NCBI GenBank assembly: GCA_028819435.1
Contig: JAPPLK010000031.1
Coordinates: 1 to 37,305 of the forward strand
From: Nitrospira sp.
Lineage (GTDB): Bacteria; Nitrospirota; Nitrospiria; Nitrospirales; UBA8639
Direction of reading: 5' to 3'
DNA length: 37,305 bases
In this document: in pieces, positions 8,281-17,346 of the stretch
How positions within the stretch are numbered: position 1 is the stretch's first letter
Layout of the letters: the number at the start of each line of letters is the position of its first letter
Program-made: the position numbers and the translations under genes
The notes under the pieces: generated by a model
The model's input: the letters and a program-made list of their open reading frames with translations, nothing else
The model's database searches: none
What the model was told of the DNA's origin: nothing

Positions 8281-9483
8281 ATGAATGAACACACGCAAGG
8301 CATGGAACCGACGGATTCACCTTTGATGCGGTGCATCACCGCGCTTATTCGGGAGACGGGTCCATTGACGTTTGCGCGTTTTATGGAACTCGCCCTGTAT
8401 GATGAGGAGCATGGGTACTATATGACGGGTGGTGGAAGGGCGAACTCCGCGACTTCTCCCATTGGTCGGGAGGGAGGTGATTTCTTCACCGCTCCGAGTC
8501 TTTCTCCCATCCTGGCCAAGTGTCTGGTGCGTCAACTCGAGGAGATTGACGAACGGCTTGGGCATCCCCCGGTGTTTCATCTCGTGGAAATGGGGCCGGG
8601 CGACGGGACGTTACTCAGGGATCTGTTGCAGGAATGTCAAGAGCAGCAGGCCTCGCTCTTCCCCCGTTTGGCGTGCATCCTGGTCGAACGCAGTCCCGCC
8701 TTTCGCCGGCGACAACGGGACGTGCTGGCTGCTTGGCAGGAGCAGGGAGTCGGGATGCAATGGGTTGACGATCTTCAGTCGATACCGGACGGTAGTCTGA
8801 CCGGCACGTTGCTCTCGAATGAACTGGTGGATGCGCTTCCGGTCCACAGGGTTCGCATGGAGGAGGATGGTCTCCGGGAATTGTACGTGACCAACTGCGA
8901 CCATGTGTTGCAGGAACGATGGGGCGAGCCGTCTACGCCTGAATTGGCATCGTTCCTGTCCGGCCTGGACGTGGAGTTGCCCGTCGGTTTTACCACGGAA
9001 ATCAACCTGGAAGCCGTAAAGTGGATCAAACGGGTTGCCGGGTTGCTCGATCGCGGGGTCGTCATCACGATTGATTACGGTCACACCGCGCAGGACTATT
9101 ATGCGCCCGAACGAAAGAATGGAACCCTGATGGGATATTACCGGCATACGGTTTCGACGAATCCCTATGTGCGAGTCGGAGAGCAGGATTTGACGGCGCA
9201 CGTGAATTTTTCGAGCCTGGCCCGAACCGGCGAGCAGGTTGGGTTGACCACGACGGGGTTTACGAACCTTCAGCATTTCTTGATGGGCTTGGGAATCGAA
9301 GAATTGGTCAAGGGCTGTGAGCAGGAATCGGACGCGGTCCGGGCGGCGGCCCAGTTGTTGCGGCCGCACGGCATGGGCACCACGTTTAAAGTCTTGATGC
9401 AACACAAGGGGATTGTCGTCCCGGCGCTTCGTGGCTTGCGCCACCGGGCGTTTTTTGAGTCGGTGTTGGAGATGGTCCATTGA
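8281..9483 (+). CDS. MidA/NDUFAF7-family SAM-dependent methyltransferase
   Basis: Class I SAM-dependent methyltransferase of the family containing mitochondrial NDUFAF7 (MidA), which dimethylates an arginine of complex I subunit NDUFS2. It is 400 aa from the ATG at 8281; internal Met8 and Met16 are alternative starts, since the Shine-Dalgarno is poorly placed. Family signatures are visible: TFARFMELALYDEEHGYY near the N-terminus, GGDFFTAPSLSPILA, the SAM loop VEMGPGDGTLLRDLL, LLSNELVDALPVHRV, and ITIDYGH followed by QDLTAHVNFSSLA. It ends 36 bp before nuoA on the same strand, so co-transcription with the complex I genes is likely. A role in modifying NuoCD is inferred from the eukaryotic homologue and from position, not shown. 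Confidence 0.9.
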   Translation: MNEHTQGMEPTDSPLMRCITALIRETGPLTFARFMELALYDEEHGYYMTGGGRANSATSPIGREGGDFFTAPSLSPILAKCLVRQLEEIDERLGHPPVFHLVEMGPGDGTLLRDLLQECQEQQASLFPRLACILVERSPAFRRRQRDVLAAWQEQGVGMQWVDDLQSIPDGSLTGTLLSNELVDALPVHRVRMEEDGLRELYVTNCDHVLQERWGEPSTPELASFLSGLDVELPVGFTTEINLEAVKWIKRVAGLLDRGVVITIDYGHTAQDYYAPERKNGTLMGYYRHTVSTNPYVRVGEQDLTAHVNFSSLARTGEQVGLTTTGFTNLQHFLMGLGIEELVKGCEQESDAVRAAAQLLRPHGMGTTFKVLMQHKGIVVPALRGLRHRAFFESVLEMVH

Positions 9484-9519
9484 ACGTCAACGATGGGATG
9501 ATGGGGGTGATGATCTGAG

Positions 9520-9891
9520 ATGGGCGGCGAATCGGTTCCTTTGAATTATATCCCCATCGCCATCTTTGCCGTGATCGCGCTGGGCTTCGGCGTGGTATCG
9601 CTGGTGGCGGGATGGATCGTGCGGCCCAGCCGGCCCTATCGCGCGAAACTGCTTCCCTACGAGAGCGGGAGCCCGCTCTTCATGGACGCCCGCGTGCAAT
9701 TCCCGATGCGGTATTACATCATCGCGATGTTGTTCGTGGTGTTCGATATCGAAATCGTTTTCATGTTCCCGTGGGCCGTGGTGTTTCACAAGTTGGGCCT
9801 GTTGGGCCTCATCGAAATGGGCGTTTTCATCGCCATCCTGGTGGTCGGGTTCTGGTACGTCTGGAAAAAAGGCGCCCTGGAATGGGACTAA
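9520..9891 (+). CDS. nuoA: NADH-quinone oxidoreductase subunit A
   Basis: Small membrane subunit of complex I (NADH:quinone oxidoreductase), located at the junction of the peripheral and membrane arms. It is 123 aa with three predicted membrane helices: about residues 5-28 (IPIAIFAVIALGFGVVSLVA), 65-88 and 93-114. The conserved loop YESGSPLFMDARVQFPMRYY is intact, followed by VVFDIEIVFMFPWAV with the family's membrane acidic residues. The ATG lies 36 bp after the midA-like stop; GGGGGTGATGATCTGAG precedes it. It is the first gene of the nuo series. A 261-bp repeat-laden gap separates it from nuoB. Confidence 0.97.
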   Translation: MGGESVPLNYIPIAIFAVIALGFGVVSLVAGWIVRPSRPYRAKLLPYESGSPLFMDARVQFPMRYYIIAMLFVVFDIEIVFMFPWAVVFHKLGLLGLIEMGVFIAILVVGFWYVWKKGALEWD

Positions 9892-10152
9892 ATGACTCCC
9901 TCTCCCACTGGGAGAGGGTTGGGGTGAGGGGAACGGAGCGGTAAATGTTCGCTCATTTGTTGATATAGAATGAGAATCTGCGCTTCTGCTTCCCCTCCTT
10001 TGTAAGGAGGGGCAAGGGGAGGTAGAGTTTCGGGTGCGAAGTGGGAGATGGTCAAGGCCTCCAGTCCTATGTTCATATGACTCTACCCCACCTAACCTCC
10101 CCTTACAAAGGGGAGGGAAAGAGAAAATGTCAATTTCAGCAGGGTGACAACC
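9892..10152. repeat. nuoA-nuoB spacer with family A, F and paired family B repeats
   Basis: Family A at 9898-9931, family F at 9942-9974, a direct family B arm at 9988-10028, and an inverted family B arm at 10080-10122. The B pair faces itself (GTAGAGT ... ACTCTAC), so the transcript could fold into a long branched hairpin of about 135 nt between two cotranscribed genes. Confidence 0.75.
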
Positions 10153-10632
10153 ATGAGCATGCTTGAACGGCAGTTTGACTCCAATATCATTACCACCAAT
10201 TTGGATTATCTGGTGAGTTGGTGCCGGAAGTCGGCGTTATGGCCGATGACGTTCGGGCTGGCCTGTTGCGCTATCGAGATGATCGCGTCGGTGTCATCAC
10301 GGTACGACATCGACCGGTTCGGGGCCGGGGTCTTCCGGGCTTCCCCCCGGCAATCCGACGTCATGATCGTGGCCGGAACCGTGTGTCGAAAAATGGCGCC
10401 CGTGATCCGGCGGATCTACGACCAAATGGCCGAACCACGATACGTGATCTCCATGGGGTCATGCGCGACCTCCGGCAACCATTACAACAGCTACAGCGTG
10501 GTGCAGGGGGTGGATCAGATCGTGCCCGTGGACGTCTACGTAGCAGGCTGCCCCCCCCGTCCGGAAGCGCTGTTGGATGCCCTGATCAAATTGCAGGAGA
10601 AGATTCAGAAGGAAAAGGTATTCGTGAAGTAA
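10153..10632 (+). CDS. nuoB: NADH-quinone oxidoreductase subunit B
   Basis: Carries the terminal [4Fe-4S] cluster N2 that passes electrons to quinone. It is 159 aa from the ATG at 10153, chosen because AGGGTG sits 6-8 nt upstream; a GTG at 10144 in the same frame lacks a Shine-Dalgarno. All four N2 cysteines are present: the tandem pair in [10 protein letters not shown] (C38, C39), C104 in MGSCATSGN, and C133 in [12 protein letters not shown]. The length is normal for bacterial NuoB. It is followed by a 68-bp gap containing a family E repeat and then nuoCD. Confidence 0.97.
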   Translation: MSMLERQFDSNIITTNLDYLVSWCRKSALWPMTFGLACCAIEMIASVSSRYDIDRFGAGVFRASPRQSDVMIVAGTVCRKMAPVIRRIYDQMAEPRYVISMGSCATSGNHYNSYSVVQGVDQIVPVDVYVAGCPPRPEALLDALIKLQEKIQKEKVFVK

Positions 10633-10648
10633 CGTTGCCTGCTTTTTT

Positions 10649-10671
10649 GTAGCTGCGCCATCTTATGGCGC
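10649..10671. repeat. Family E repeat between nuoB and nuoCD
   Basis: GTAGCTGCGCCATCTTATGGCGC, preceded by a T run. The inner part GCGCCAT-CTT-ATGGCGC is a perfect hairpin. A double, longer version is at 27095-27149 and a degenerate one near 25716-25742. Confidence 0.6.
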
Positions 10672-10700
10672 TTGTATGAGCAATTCCTAATTCCTTGACT

Positions 10701-12452
10701 ATGCATCGAGTTCTTGAAACCTTGCACGAGCGTTTTCCCGAGGCCGTGCTGTCCGTGCGCGAAGACCCGAAACGGGGGGATTTGTCAGCCCAGGTGCGGG
10801 CGCAGGATCTCGTGGAGGTGGCGCGGTTCCTCCACGATGATCCCGGGATGGCCTTCGATCATATTACCGACATCTGCTCGGCCGACTATCCCGACGACCT
10901 GGAACGCTTTGAGGTCATCTACCACTTTCTCTCCCTTCCGCATCACGCCAGGATTCGCTTGAAGGCCCGGTTGCCGGAAGACAATCCCGCCATCGGGTCG
11001 GTGACGTCCATTTGGAAAGGCGCGAATTTTCTGGAGCGCGAGGTTTACGATCTGATGGGGATCAGGTTTGACGGCCACCCGGACCTGCGCCGTATTTTGC
11101 TGCCCGAGGACTACGAGGAGGGGCATCCGCTCCGGAAGGATTTTCCCACCGAAGGCAAGGGGTGGAGAAGTACCTTTGATTTTATTCCCCGTTTGGATGA
11201 GCCGGAGAGCGAATGGACCGAACGCGAAATTCCGCAGGATCAGCGGCACGTCTTTCTGGCCGGTGATAAGCCTGAATCCGCCAAGCGCACGACCGAACTG
11301 TTGCTGAACATGGGACCGCAGCATCCCAGCACGCACGGCGTGTTGCGCGTGGTGTTGGAACTGGACGGCGAGCGAGTCGCCAAGGCCATTCCCGACATGG
11401 GGTATTTGCATCGCGGCGTGGAGAAGCTCGCAGAAGGGCTCCATTACATGCAGGTCGTTCCGCATACGGATCGTCTGGATTACGTGTGCGCCATGACGAA
11501 CAACTACGCCTACGTGCGTGCCGTTGAAAAACTGGTGGGCGTCACGATCCCGGAGCGGGCCGAATACATCCGGACGATCGTGGCCGAGGTCCAGCGGATT
11601 GTCGGCCATCTCTTCTGGTTGGGTACGCAGGCCCTGGATATTGGGGCCATGACGGCGTTCTTCTGGACGTTCCGCGAACGGGAAGTCCTGCTCGACTTTT
11701 TCGAACAACTCTGCGGCGCGCGCCTGACGCTGAATTATTTTCGCATCGGGGGAGTGGACGGCGATCTCACGCCGGCGTTGATCGACCGCCTGCGCGAATT
11801 TTTGAAGACGTTTCCCGAACACGTGCAGGAATATGACACGCTACTGCAACGGAACCGGATCTGGGTGGCCCGGACCAAAAACGTGGCGGTCATTTCCGCG
11901 GAAGACGCGATCAACTTCGGGCTGACCGGGCCGACGTTGCGCGGGTCGGGCGTGGCCTATGACGTCCGCAAACTGGAGCCGTACGGCGTGTACGACCGGG
12001 TGGAATGGGACGTGCCGGTCGGCAAGGGCGGGGACACCTATGACCGGTATTGGATTCGCGTCGAGGAAATGAAGCAAAGCGCGCGTATCATTGAGCAATG
12101 CCTGGACCAGTTGCCGGAAGGCCCCATCATGGCGGATATGCCCCAGGTGATTCCCCCGGCCAAACCCAACGTCATGCGGGACATGGAAAGCCTGATCCAT
12201 CACTTCATCATCTTTACGCAGGGGTTCAAACCGCCAAAAGGGGAAACGTATTGCGCCACCGAGGTGCCGAAGGGTGAACTGGGATTCTTCCTGGTCAGCG
12301 ACGGGAGCCCGCGGCCGTATCGGATGAAAATCCGCTCGCCCTCGTTTGTACACATGGGCGCGTTTGATTTTATGGCCCGCGGCTATCTCATTTCTGATAT
12401 TATCACCATCTTCGGCACCTATGACATCGTCATGGGCGAGTGCGATCGGTGA
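10701..12452 (+). CDS. nuoCD: Fused NADH-quinone oxidoreductase subunit C/D
   Basis: A single 583-aa polypeptide joining the NuoC (30-kDa) and NuoD (49-kDa) subunits, an arrangement also known in E. coli. The ATG at 10701 is preferred over the TTG at 10695. The NuoC part spans about 1-150, with the signature EREVYDLMGIRFDGHPDLRR at 112-131 and HPLRKDFP. A linker of about 50 residues follows. The NuoD part starts near 195: MGPQHPSTHGVLR at 204-216 (quinone-site histidine loop), YLHRGVEKL with Arg238, then DRLDYV, and ends GTYDIVMGECDR. Arg238 aligns with human NDUFS2 Arg118 (mature Arg85), the NDUFAF7 target, and a MidA-family gene lies upstream. No strong Shine-Dalgarno was seen. Confidence 0.97.
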   Translation: MHRVLETLHERFPEAVLSVREDPKRGDLSAQVRAQDLVEVARFLHDDPGMAFDHITDICSADYPDDLERFEVIYHFLSLPHHARIRLKARLPEDNPAIGSVTSIWKGANFLEREVYDLMGIRFDGHPDLRRILLPEDYEEGHPLRKDFPTEGKGWRSTFDFIPRLDEPESEWTEREIPQDQRHVFLAGDKPESAKRTTELLLNMGPQHPSTHGVLRVVLELDGERVAKAIPDMGYLHRGVEKLAEGLHYMQVVPHTDRLDYVCAMTNNYAYVRAVEKLVGVTIPERAEYIRTIVAEVQRIVGHLFWLGTQALDIGAMTAFFWTFREREVLLDFFEQLCGARLTLNYFRIGGVDGDLTPALIDRLREFLKTFPEHVQEYDTLLQRNRIWVARTKNVAVISAEDAINFGLTGPTLRGSGVAYDVRKLEPYGVYDRVEWDVPVGKGGDTYDRYWIRVEEMKQSARIIEQCLDQLPEGPIMADMPQVIPPAKPNVMRDMESLIHHFIIFTQGFKPPKGETYCATEVPKGELGFFLVSDGSPRPYRMKIRSPSFVHMGAFDFMARGYLISDIITIFGTYDIVMGECDR

Positions 12453-12472
12453 AGAGGAAATTGTGGATTGCC

Positions 12473-12591
12473 GTAGGGGACGGCCCCTGTGCCGTCTCGA
12501 ATGATTCAGGTCGGAGGACAACCACAGGGGGTTGTCCCTACAAGAGGAAGGCATCATGAAAATCGTAGGGGACGGCCCCTGTGCCGTCCTA
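12473..12591. repeat. Three family C palindromes between nuoCD and nuoE
   Basis: Copies at 12473-12497 (stem GACGG/CCGTC), 12516-12541 (stem GGACAAC/GTTGTCC, opposite orientation) and 12565-12591 (stem GACGG/CCGTC). The middle copy is identical to 25671-25696. The stems differ but each is self-complementary. Confidence 0.8.
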
Positions 12592-12631
12592 GGTTGAGGA
12601 AAGCGATGAGGTTGTCTCACGAAGGACGTTC

Positions 12632-13168
12632 ATGATCTTCGATAAGCATCAAGACACCGTGAATGACATCCTGGGTCGGTATCCGGTGAAGCGCTCGGCA
12701 ATGCTGCCGTTGTTGAACCTGGCGCAGAAGGAAGAAGGGTACGTGAGCCAGGCTGCGATCAGGGAGATTGCCGGGATCCTGGACCTCACTCCGCCCCAGG
12801 TGTTCGAAACGGCGACGTTTTATACCATGCTCAACCTCAAGCCCATCGGGAAGTTCCACGTCCAGGTGTGCCGGTCGTTGATGTGCGCGCTGGTCGGGGC
12901 CGACCCCCTGATCGAATGGTTGCGCAAACACTTGGGTCTCGGCCTGGGCCAGACCACCGGGGACAAGCTGTTTACCCTCAGCACGGTGGAATGTCTGGGG
13001 TCGTGCGGAACCGGACCGATGATGCAAATCAACGACGACTATTACGAGCGGCTCACGGAAGAAAAAGTCGGGCAGATTCTCAAGGACTTGCGGGGAACCG
13101 GCGACTGTTCATTGAAAAGCGGTCCCTTTCTGGTGCCCGAACGGGGCGAGAAAGTCGTGTCGCCGTGA
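12632..13168 (+). CDS. nuoE: NADH-quinone oxidoreductase subunit E
   Basis: 24-kDa-type subunit of the NADH dehydrogenase module, carrying the [2Fe-2S] cluster N1a in a thioredoxin-like fold. It is 178 aa. The four ligands are C80 and C85 (VCRSLMC) and C121 and C125 (ECLGSCGTGP). The N-terminal helical part contains MLPLLNLAQKEEGYVS, then a FETATFYTML motif typical of the family. The ATG is preceded by AAGGA at 6 nt. The stop overlaps the nuoF start by 4 nt (GTGA), implying translational coupling within the NADH-binding module. Confidence 0.97.
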   Translation: MIFDKHQDTVNDILGRYPVKRSAMLPLLNLAQKEEGYVSQAAIREIAGILDLTPPQVFETATFYTMLNLKPIGKFHVQVCRSLMCALVGADPLIEWLRKHLGLGLGQTTGDKLFTLSTVECLGSCGTGPMMQINDDYYERLTEEKVGQILKDLRGTGDCSLKSGPFLVPERGEKVVSP

Positions 13169-14475
13169 AGACCTTTGTGAAGATTCTCCTGAGCAACATG
13201 GAACGACCCGGCTATACCGGGTCCCTGGCCGACTATGAAGGGGCCGGCGGGTACAAGGCATTGAAAACCGTCCTGGGGAAGACGCCGCCCAATGACCTTA
13301 TCGAGATGGTGAAAAAGTCCGGCCTGCGGGGCCGGGGCGGGGCAGGGTTCCCGACCGGCGTGAAATGGGGGTTCATTCCCAAGGACCATCCCGGTCCCAG
13401 ATACCTGTGTTGTAACGCCGACGAGAGCGAGCCCGGCACGTTCAAGGACCGTCAATTGATGGAGCGGGACCCCCACCAGGTCCTCGAAGGCATTGCCATC
13501 TCCTGTTACGCTATTGGCGCGCAAACCGCCTACATTTATATAAGAGGCGAATTCCGGCTGGCGGCGAAGATCCTGGAGCAGGCCATTGCCGATGCCTACC
13601 GGGCCGGGCACCTGGGTTCCGACGTTTACGGCAGCGGGATCACCGTGAACGTCTCCGTGCACGCGGGGGCAGGCGCCTATATCTGTGGCGAGGAAACCGC
13701 GCTGCTCGAATCGCTGGAAGGCAAGCGGGGGAAACCCCGGACCAAGCCGCCGTTTCCGGCCACGCACGGTCTCTACCAGAAACCCACGGTCGTCAATAAC
13801 GTGGAGACGCTGGCGAACGTCCCGCACATCGTGAATCGGGGAGCCGAATGGTTTGCCTCCATCGGCGTCCCGCCCAAGAGTACCGGAACCAGGGTGTTCT
13901 GTTTGAGCGGCCACGTCAAACGCCCGGGGAATTATGAATTGCCCGTGAACGCGACGTTCAGGGATTTAATTTTTGAACTGGGTGGGGGTATGCGGTCGGA
14001 CAAGCCGCTCAAGGCGTTCATTCCGGGCGGAGCCTCGGCGCCGTTTTTGACCCCGGACCACGTGGACGTGCAAATGGATTTCGAATCGGTGGCTATGGCC
14101 GGTTCGATGTCCGGGTCCGGCGGGATCACCGTGATGGAAGAAGGCACGAGCATGGTGTGGGCGGCCCTTCGCCTGATGGAATTTTTCTATCACGAGTCAT
14201 GCGGGAAATGTACGCCTTGCCGGGAAGGCAGTTCGTGGATCGTCCAGATCCTTCAACGGATCATGAACAAACAGGGGCGCCCGGAAGATTTACGGACGCT
14301 CACGGAAATTTGCGAGAACATCGGCGGCAGAACGGTCTGTGCGTTCGGCGACGCGGAAATCGCCCCGGTGCAGAGCACGTTGAAATATTGGCGGAATGAA
14401 TATGAAGCCCTGATCGCGGAGGCTGAGGCACTCAAAGGGAGCCGGAAAGAAATCCCGGTCCTGAGTTTGGCGTAG
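13165..14475 (+). CDS. nuoF: NADH-quinone oxidoreductase subunit F
   Basis: 51-kDa-type subunit that binds NADH and FMN and holds the [4Fe-4S] cluster N3, the electron entry point of complex I. It is 436 aa from the GTG at 13165, which overlaps the nuoE stop; a GTG at 13177 and an ATG at 13198 are alternatives, but the family normally keeps the KILLSNMERPGYTGS-type N-terminus. The FMN/NADH glycine-rich segment GLRGRGGAGFPTGVKWGF is at about 53-70, then NADESEPGTFKDR, and GAGAYICGEETALLESLEGK. The N3 cysteines are C346, C349 and C352 (CGKCTPC) plus C392. The open frame extends further upstream, but that part is out of register with the family. Confidence 0.96.
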   Translation: MKTFVKILLSNMERPGYTGSLADYEGAGGYKALKTVLGKTPPNDLIEMVKKSGLRGRGGAGFPTGVKWGFIPKDHPGPRYLCCNADESEPGTFKDRQLMERDPHQVLEGIAISCYAIGAQTAYIYIRGEFRLAAKILEQAIADAYRAGHLGSDVYGSGITVNVSVHAGAGAYICGEETALLESLEGKRGKPRTKPPFPATHGLYQKPTVVNNVETLANVPHIVNRGAEWFASIGVPPKSTGTRVFCLSGHVKRPGNYELPVNATFRDLIFELGGGMRSDKPLKAFIPGGASAPFLTPDHVDVQMDFESVAMAGSMSGSGGITVMEEGTSMVWAALRLMEFFYHESCGKCTPCREGSSWIVQILQRIMNKQGRPEDLRTLTEICENIGGRTVCAFGDAEIAPVQSTLKYWRNEYEALIAEAEALKGSRKEIPVLSLA

Positions 14476-14518
14476 ACGCGCGAAGTCGAAGGAAGTTTGG
14501 CGTAGGTGCAAATGCTCG

Positions 14519-14646
14519 TTCTACCTCCCCTAGGACAGGCACGGGGGCCTGTCCCTACACCAAAGGAGGGGAACCAAGAAGCACCTCTCTCGAGGGGGAC
14601 CAAGAAGCTCCCTCTCCACTGGGTGGGAGAGGGTTGGGGTGAGGGG
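14519..14646. repeat. Chimeric B/C repeat and family A repeat before nuoG
   Basis: At 14519-14574 a family B arm (CTACCTCCCCT ... CAAAGGAGGGGAA) has its middle replaced by a family C palindrome (14532-14558, stem GGACAGGC/GCCTGTCC). A family A element follows at 14610-14646. The spacer between nuoF and nuoG (207 bp) contains no gene. Confidence 0.7.
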
Positions 14647-14682
14647 GAATTATCAACGGAGTACTGAGCGCATAAATTAACC

Positions 14683-17346
14683 ATGTCGAACGCACCAAAC
14701 ATGCTGACGATTACGATCGACGGAATCCGCACGCAGGTGCCGGAAGGGACGCTCGTGATCGAGGCGGCCCGGCAGGTGGGCATCATGGTCCCCCACTTTT
14801 GTTATCATCCGAAGTTGGCGCCGGACGCGAACTGCCGGATGTGCTTGGTGGAAATCGAAAAAATTCCGAAACTCCAAACCTCGTGCAGCACGCGCGTGGC
14901 CGAAGGCATGGTCGTGCGATCGTCGGTGCCGCACGTCGAGTCCGCGCGGAAATCGGTGTTGGAGTTGTTGTTGGGCAATCACCCGCTGGATTGTCCTGTG
15001 TGCGACCAGGGCGGCCGTTGCGACTTGCAGGATTTTTCGCACGAGTACACGCCCACCGTCAGCCGGTTCAAGGAACTGAAGCGGGTCTTCCCGAAACAAT
15101 ACCTCGGCCCGGTCATCGAAACGCAGATGAATCGTTGCGTGTCCTGCATGCGGTGCGTGCGGTATTGCGACGAAGTCATGGACGCCCAGGCGCTGGCGGC
15201 GGAAGGCCGTGGCACGCTCACGCAGATCACGCATTGGTCCGGCAATGAACTCGAATGCGACATGTGCGGCGGGTGCATCCAGATCTGCCCGGTCGGGGCC
15301 ATTACCAGCCGGTTGTCGATGTACGACTATCGTCCGTGGATGCTCAAACGGGCGGAGACCATTTGTTCCTATTGCGGGGACGGATGCCAGGTGACGGTTC
15401 AGCGCAAGGACGATCAATTGATCGAAGTCAATTCGGCTTTGGGCGCCGGCCGGAACAACGGAGACCTGTGCGTCCGTGGCTATTTCGGGTACCACGCCGC
15501 GGTGCATCCCGATCGTGTGCAACGTCCGCTCGTGCGCCAGGCCGACGGTTCCTTTGCCGAAGTGACGTGGGAAGAAGCGTTGGAACGTGTGGCCCGTCAG
15601 TTCACGACGATCAAGGCTACGCATGGGGCCGATGCGATCGGCGGTCTCATCACGACGCGCTGCACCAACGAAGACCTGTACCTGTTCCAGAAATTCATGC
15701 GCGCGGTCATCGGGACGAACCAGATCGACAGCAGCGCACGGTACGGGCATATCAACGGCGTGCGGGCGCTCCGGCGGGTCCAGGGCACGCATCGCTGGAC
15801 GATTCGCTACGAAGACGTGGGTCAGGCAGGCGTGATCATGCTGGTGGGGACCAACGTCAACGAGTCCAATCCCATTACGGCCTTGCACGTGAAACAGGCC
15901 GTGAAGCGCGGAGGCGCGCAACTGATCACGCTTGAATCACTGCTTCCGGTCCGCTCGACCGTGAGTAATATTGCAACGCAGTCCCGGCATCACTTGGAGG
16001 TGCGGAGCGGGCAGTTCAGCGCGGCCATCCTGGGGCTGTTGAAGGCCGTGGCCGAGTCGAACCTCGTGCATGAAGATGTTACCCGTGAGGCGCCTGAGTT
16101 CGTGCAAACGATCCGGACCCACGTGGCCAAGGTTTCCTGGGATGCGATTCGGGAGCAGTCCGGTCTTCCGCAAGCGGATCTTGAGGCCGTGGCCAGGACG
16201 TACGCGCAGGCCGAACGCGCCGTGGTGCTGGTTGGCCGCGAAGTGCTTCGTTCGCTCGGCGGCGAAGGGCTGGTGACCAACCTCATGGATCTTCAGATCC
16301 TGACGGGGCATCTCCGGAGGCAAGGCTCGGGCTTGGGGTGCCTGGCCGAAGGGAACAACGACCAGGGCGCCGTGGAAATGGGCGCCGTGGCCGAATATTT
16401 CCCGGGTCCCGCGGACCTTCACGACGAAGAGAGCCAAAAGACCTTGGCGCGGACCTGGGGGCAGGCGGTACCGGCCGGCGCGCCGGCCACGTTGCCGGAG
16501 TTGTTGAACCGGGCCAGGACCGGCGACGTGAAATCGTTATTCATCGTGGGAGACAACCCGGTCGAATCGTTGCCGGGGGACGCCGGCGTGACCGGGGCGC
16601 TGGATGCGTTGGAATTCCTGGTGTGCCAGGACCTGTTTTTGACGGAAACCGCAAAGCGGGCGCACGTGGTGTTTCCCGCGTGTTCGGCCATGGAAAAGGA
16701 CGGCACGTTCACCAATACGGAAGGTCACGTCCAGCCCGTTCGCCAAGCGATTGAGCCTCTGGGAGAGAGCCGGCCCGATTGGGAAATGTTTTCGGCCCTG
16801 TCGGTGTTGATGGAACAGCCCATCGAGTACGGTGAAGTCAAGGAAATCTTCAAGGAAATACGAGGCGTGATTCCGGGATATGGCCTGCTGGGGCCGGCTT
16901 CGACGCCACCGAAAGTCGACGAGAATACGGTCGCGCAATACGTGATGAGCGGATTCAAGGACGACGTGGGTCAACGGTACGCGCTGGATGAGTCGCCCGC
17001 CGCGCCGGAAGGGACGATGACGCTACGGTTGGTCCAGTCCCTGTATCATTCCGGAAAGTACAGTACGCGCGCCAAGGGTTTGATGGAAATTGAAGGCGAA
17101 GGAGTGCTGCAAATCAATTCCCGCGAGGCCCGGCGATTAGGGGTTGACGAAGGCCAGCCCGTCCGGCTCGCAAACGATGGCGGGCAAGCCACCGTGTCCG
17201 TGAAACTGAACGACCGCGTCCCCGATGCCGTGGCATGGTTCCCCGAGCATTTCGACCAGTCCGTGCGGGTGTTGTTCTCGTTGAACATTGATCCGCAGAC
17301 CCACGTGCCCGTGTGGAAGACCACTCGCGTCATGATTACAAAATGA
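14683..17346 (+). CDS. nuoG: NADH-quinone oxidoreductase subunit G
   Basis: 75-kDa-type subunit of the NADH module, 887 aa, with the longest iron-sulfur chain. [2Fe-2S] N1b ligands are C40, C51, C54 and C68. The His-coordinated cluster N5 has H100, C104, C107 and C113. Ferredoxin-type cysteines follow at C152, C155, C158 and C162, and at C192, C195, C198 and C202. A further set, C228, C231, C235 and C263 (CSYCGDGC ... LCVRG), supplies the off-pathway cluster N7 that many lineages have lost. The rest is a molybdopterin-oxidoreductase-like domain, degenerate in complex I, with a C-terminal molydopterin-dinucleotide-binding-type region (GLMEIEGEGVLQINSREA). The start is taken as the ATG at 14683; the Shine-Dalgarno is weak. 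Confidence 0.97.
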   Translation: MSNAPNMLTITIDGIRTQVPEGTLVIEAARQVGIMVPHFCYHPKLAPDANCRMCLVEIEKIPKLQTSCSTRVAEGMVVRSSVPHVESARKSVLELLLGNHPLDCPVCDQGGRCDLQDFSHEYTPTVSRFKELKRVFPKQYLGPVIETQMNRCVSCMRCVRYCDEVMDAQALAAEGRGTLTQITHWSGNELECDMCGGCIQICPVGAITSRLSMYDYRPWMLKRAETICSYCGDGCQVTVQRKDDQLIEVNSALGAGRNNGDLCVRGYFGYHAAVHPDRVQRPLVRQADGSFAEVTWEEALERVARQFTTIKATHGADAIGGLITTRCTNEDLYLFQKFMRAVIGTNQIDSSARYGHINGVRALRRVQGTHRWTIRYEDVGQAGVIMLVGTNVNESNPITALHVKQAVKRGGAQLITLESLLPVRSTVSNIATQSRHHLEVRSGQFSAAILGLLKAVAESNLVHEDVTREAPEFVQTIRTHVAKVSWDAIREQSGLPQADLEAVARTYAQAERAVVLVGREVLRSLGGEGLVTNLMDLQILTGHLRRQGSGLGCLAEGNNDQGAVEMGAVAEYFPGPADLHDEESQKTLARTWGQAVPAGAPATLPELLNRARTGDVKSLFIVGDNPVESLPGDAGVTGALDALEFLVCQDLFLTETAKRAHVVFPACSAMEKDGTFTNTEGHVQPVRQAIEPLGESRPDWEMFSALSVLMEQPIEYGEVKEIFKEIRGVIPGYGLLGPASTPPKVDENTVAQYVMSGFKDDVGQRYALDESPAAPEGTMTLRLVQSLYHSGKYSTRAKGLMEIEGEGVLQINSREARRLGVDEGQPVRLANDGGQATVSVKLNDRVPDAVAWFPEHFDQSVRVLFSLNIDPQTHVPVWKTTRVMITK

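Noticed and set aside
10695-12452. nuoC and nuoD as two genes
   Set aside because: The frame is continuous with no stop or internal ribosome-binding site through the linker, so it is a true fusion.
12868-14475. 535-aa extended version of nuoF
   Set aside because: The first ~99 codons run out of frame through nuoE; conserved nuoF sequence begins at 13165.
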